From Prorocentrum cordatum (taxonomy: Eukaryota; Sar; Dinophyceae; Prorocentrales; Prorocentraceae): a stretch of 64,000 nucleotides of DNA. Below, one piece after another: positions 63,956-64,000 of the stretch. Location: positions 1 to 64,000 of the forward strand of contig CAUYUJ010002747.1 of NCBI GenBank assembly GCA_963575745.1, written 5' to 3'. How positions within the stretch are numbered: position 1 is the stretch's first letter; each line of letters starts with the position of its first letter. The notes beneath the pieces are model-generated. The model made no database searches and had not been told where the DNA came from. It saw only the letters and a program-made list of their open reading frames with translations. A program made the translations under genes and the position numbers.

Positions 63956-64000
63956 TTCGGGGGCGGCAAAGAGGGGGGTGATGACTAGGGGTGTGTGGAT

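Overview
The window looks like nuclear DNA of a dinoflagellate, probably a free-living GC-rich one; a Prorocentrum- or Symbiodiniaceae-like relative is a guess. The evidence is: introns with GC-AG junctions flanked by a repeated CAG|GC motif; protein families that I know mainly as large dinoflagellate expansions (a methyltransferase-like 'CVEFFAGQG' family, a transposase-like 'SPW..VPGW / DDLLH' family, PIF1-like helicase C-termini, dinoflagellate LINEs); a degenerate copy of the dinoflagellate spliced leader in genomic DNA; and very heavy microsatellite and degenerate-repeat content. There is no operon, Shine-Dalgarno or prokaryotic architecture. Most long open frames are artefacts of stop-poor repeats (CGT, GAG, CTC, GGGGCC, a ~90-bp satellite), so coding calls rest on protein-like exons rather than on ORF length.

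Layout. 1-4.6 kb: exon-like pieces of one or more unrecognised genes among CGT/GAG tracts, a 111-bp tandem repeat and two MITE-like elements. 5.8-8.7 kb: a methyltransferase-like gene in at least two exons, split by ~1.6 kb of degenerate TTGGGGCC repeat, GA tract and a perfect-looking hairpin. 8.8-12.4 kb: two more copies of the TTGGGGCC module family. 12.6-17.8 kb: the best gene model, a ~1140-codon Q/A-repeat protein whose four blocks join in frame. 18-25.8 kb: repeat modules, a Lys/Gly-rich minus-strand gene with a frame break, two exon-like pieces, a tandem duplication and a TA-flanked MITE. 26.2-29.3 kb: a multi-exon transposase-like gene with a MITE in its first intron. 29.3-30.97 kb: CTC/GAG low complexity. 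30.97-34.6 kb: a decayed LINE-like reverse-transcriptase sequence headed by a spliced-leader relic. 34.6-37.6 kb: a ~350-bp tandem array interrupted by an AT-rich microsatellite island, then a 48-bp minisatellite.

37.8-38.4 kb: a PIF1-like helicase terminal exon (minus). About 39.9 kb: an orphan DHHC-like exon. 40.4-42.4 kb: a ~90-bp satellite array in inverse orientation. 42.9 kb: a second copy of the TA-flanked MITE. 44.3-53.1 kb: a decayed LINE on the minus strand (ORF1-like, RT, RNase H-like, Cys-containing tail), interrupted by a satellite element at 45.8-47.8 kb and by a GA-rich insertion flanked by a 34-bp duplication. 53.5-57.2 kb: a MITE, another satellite element and an 83-bp minisatellite. 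57.8-58.05 kb: a long foldback element. 59-61 kb: a fourth satellite element with CA and ATC microsatellites. 60.93-61.2 kb: a second PIF1-like terminal exon. 62-64 kb: TTGGGGCC modules and another MITE copy.

The genes do not form a pathway. The window is mainly a record of mobile-element activity: LINEs, TIR elements that abut exons, and satellite-bearing composite elements with shared ends. Family assignments come from recalled protein patterns, without database searches. Exon borders are inferred by eye.
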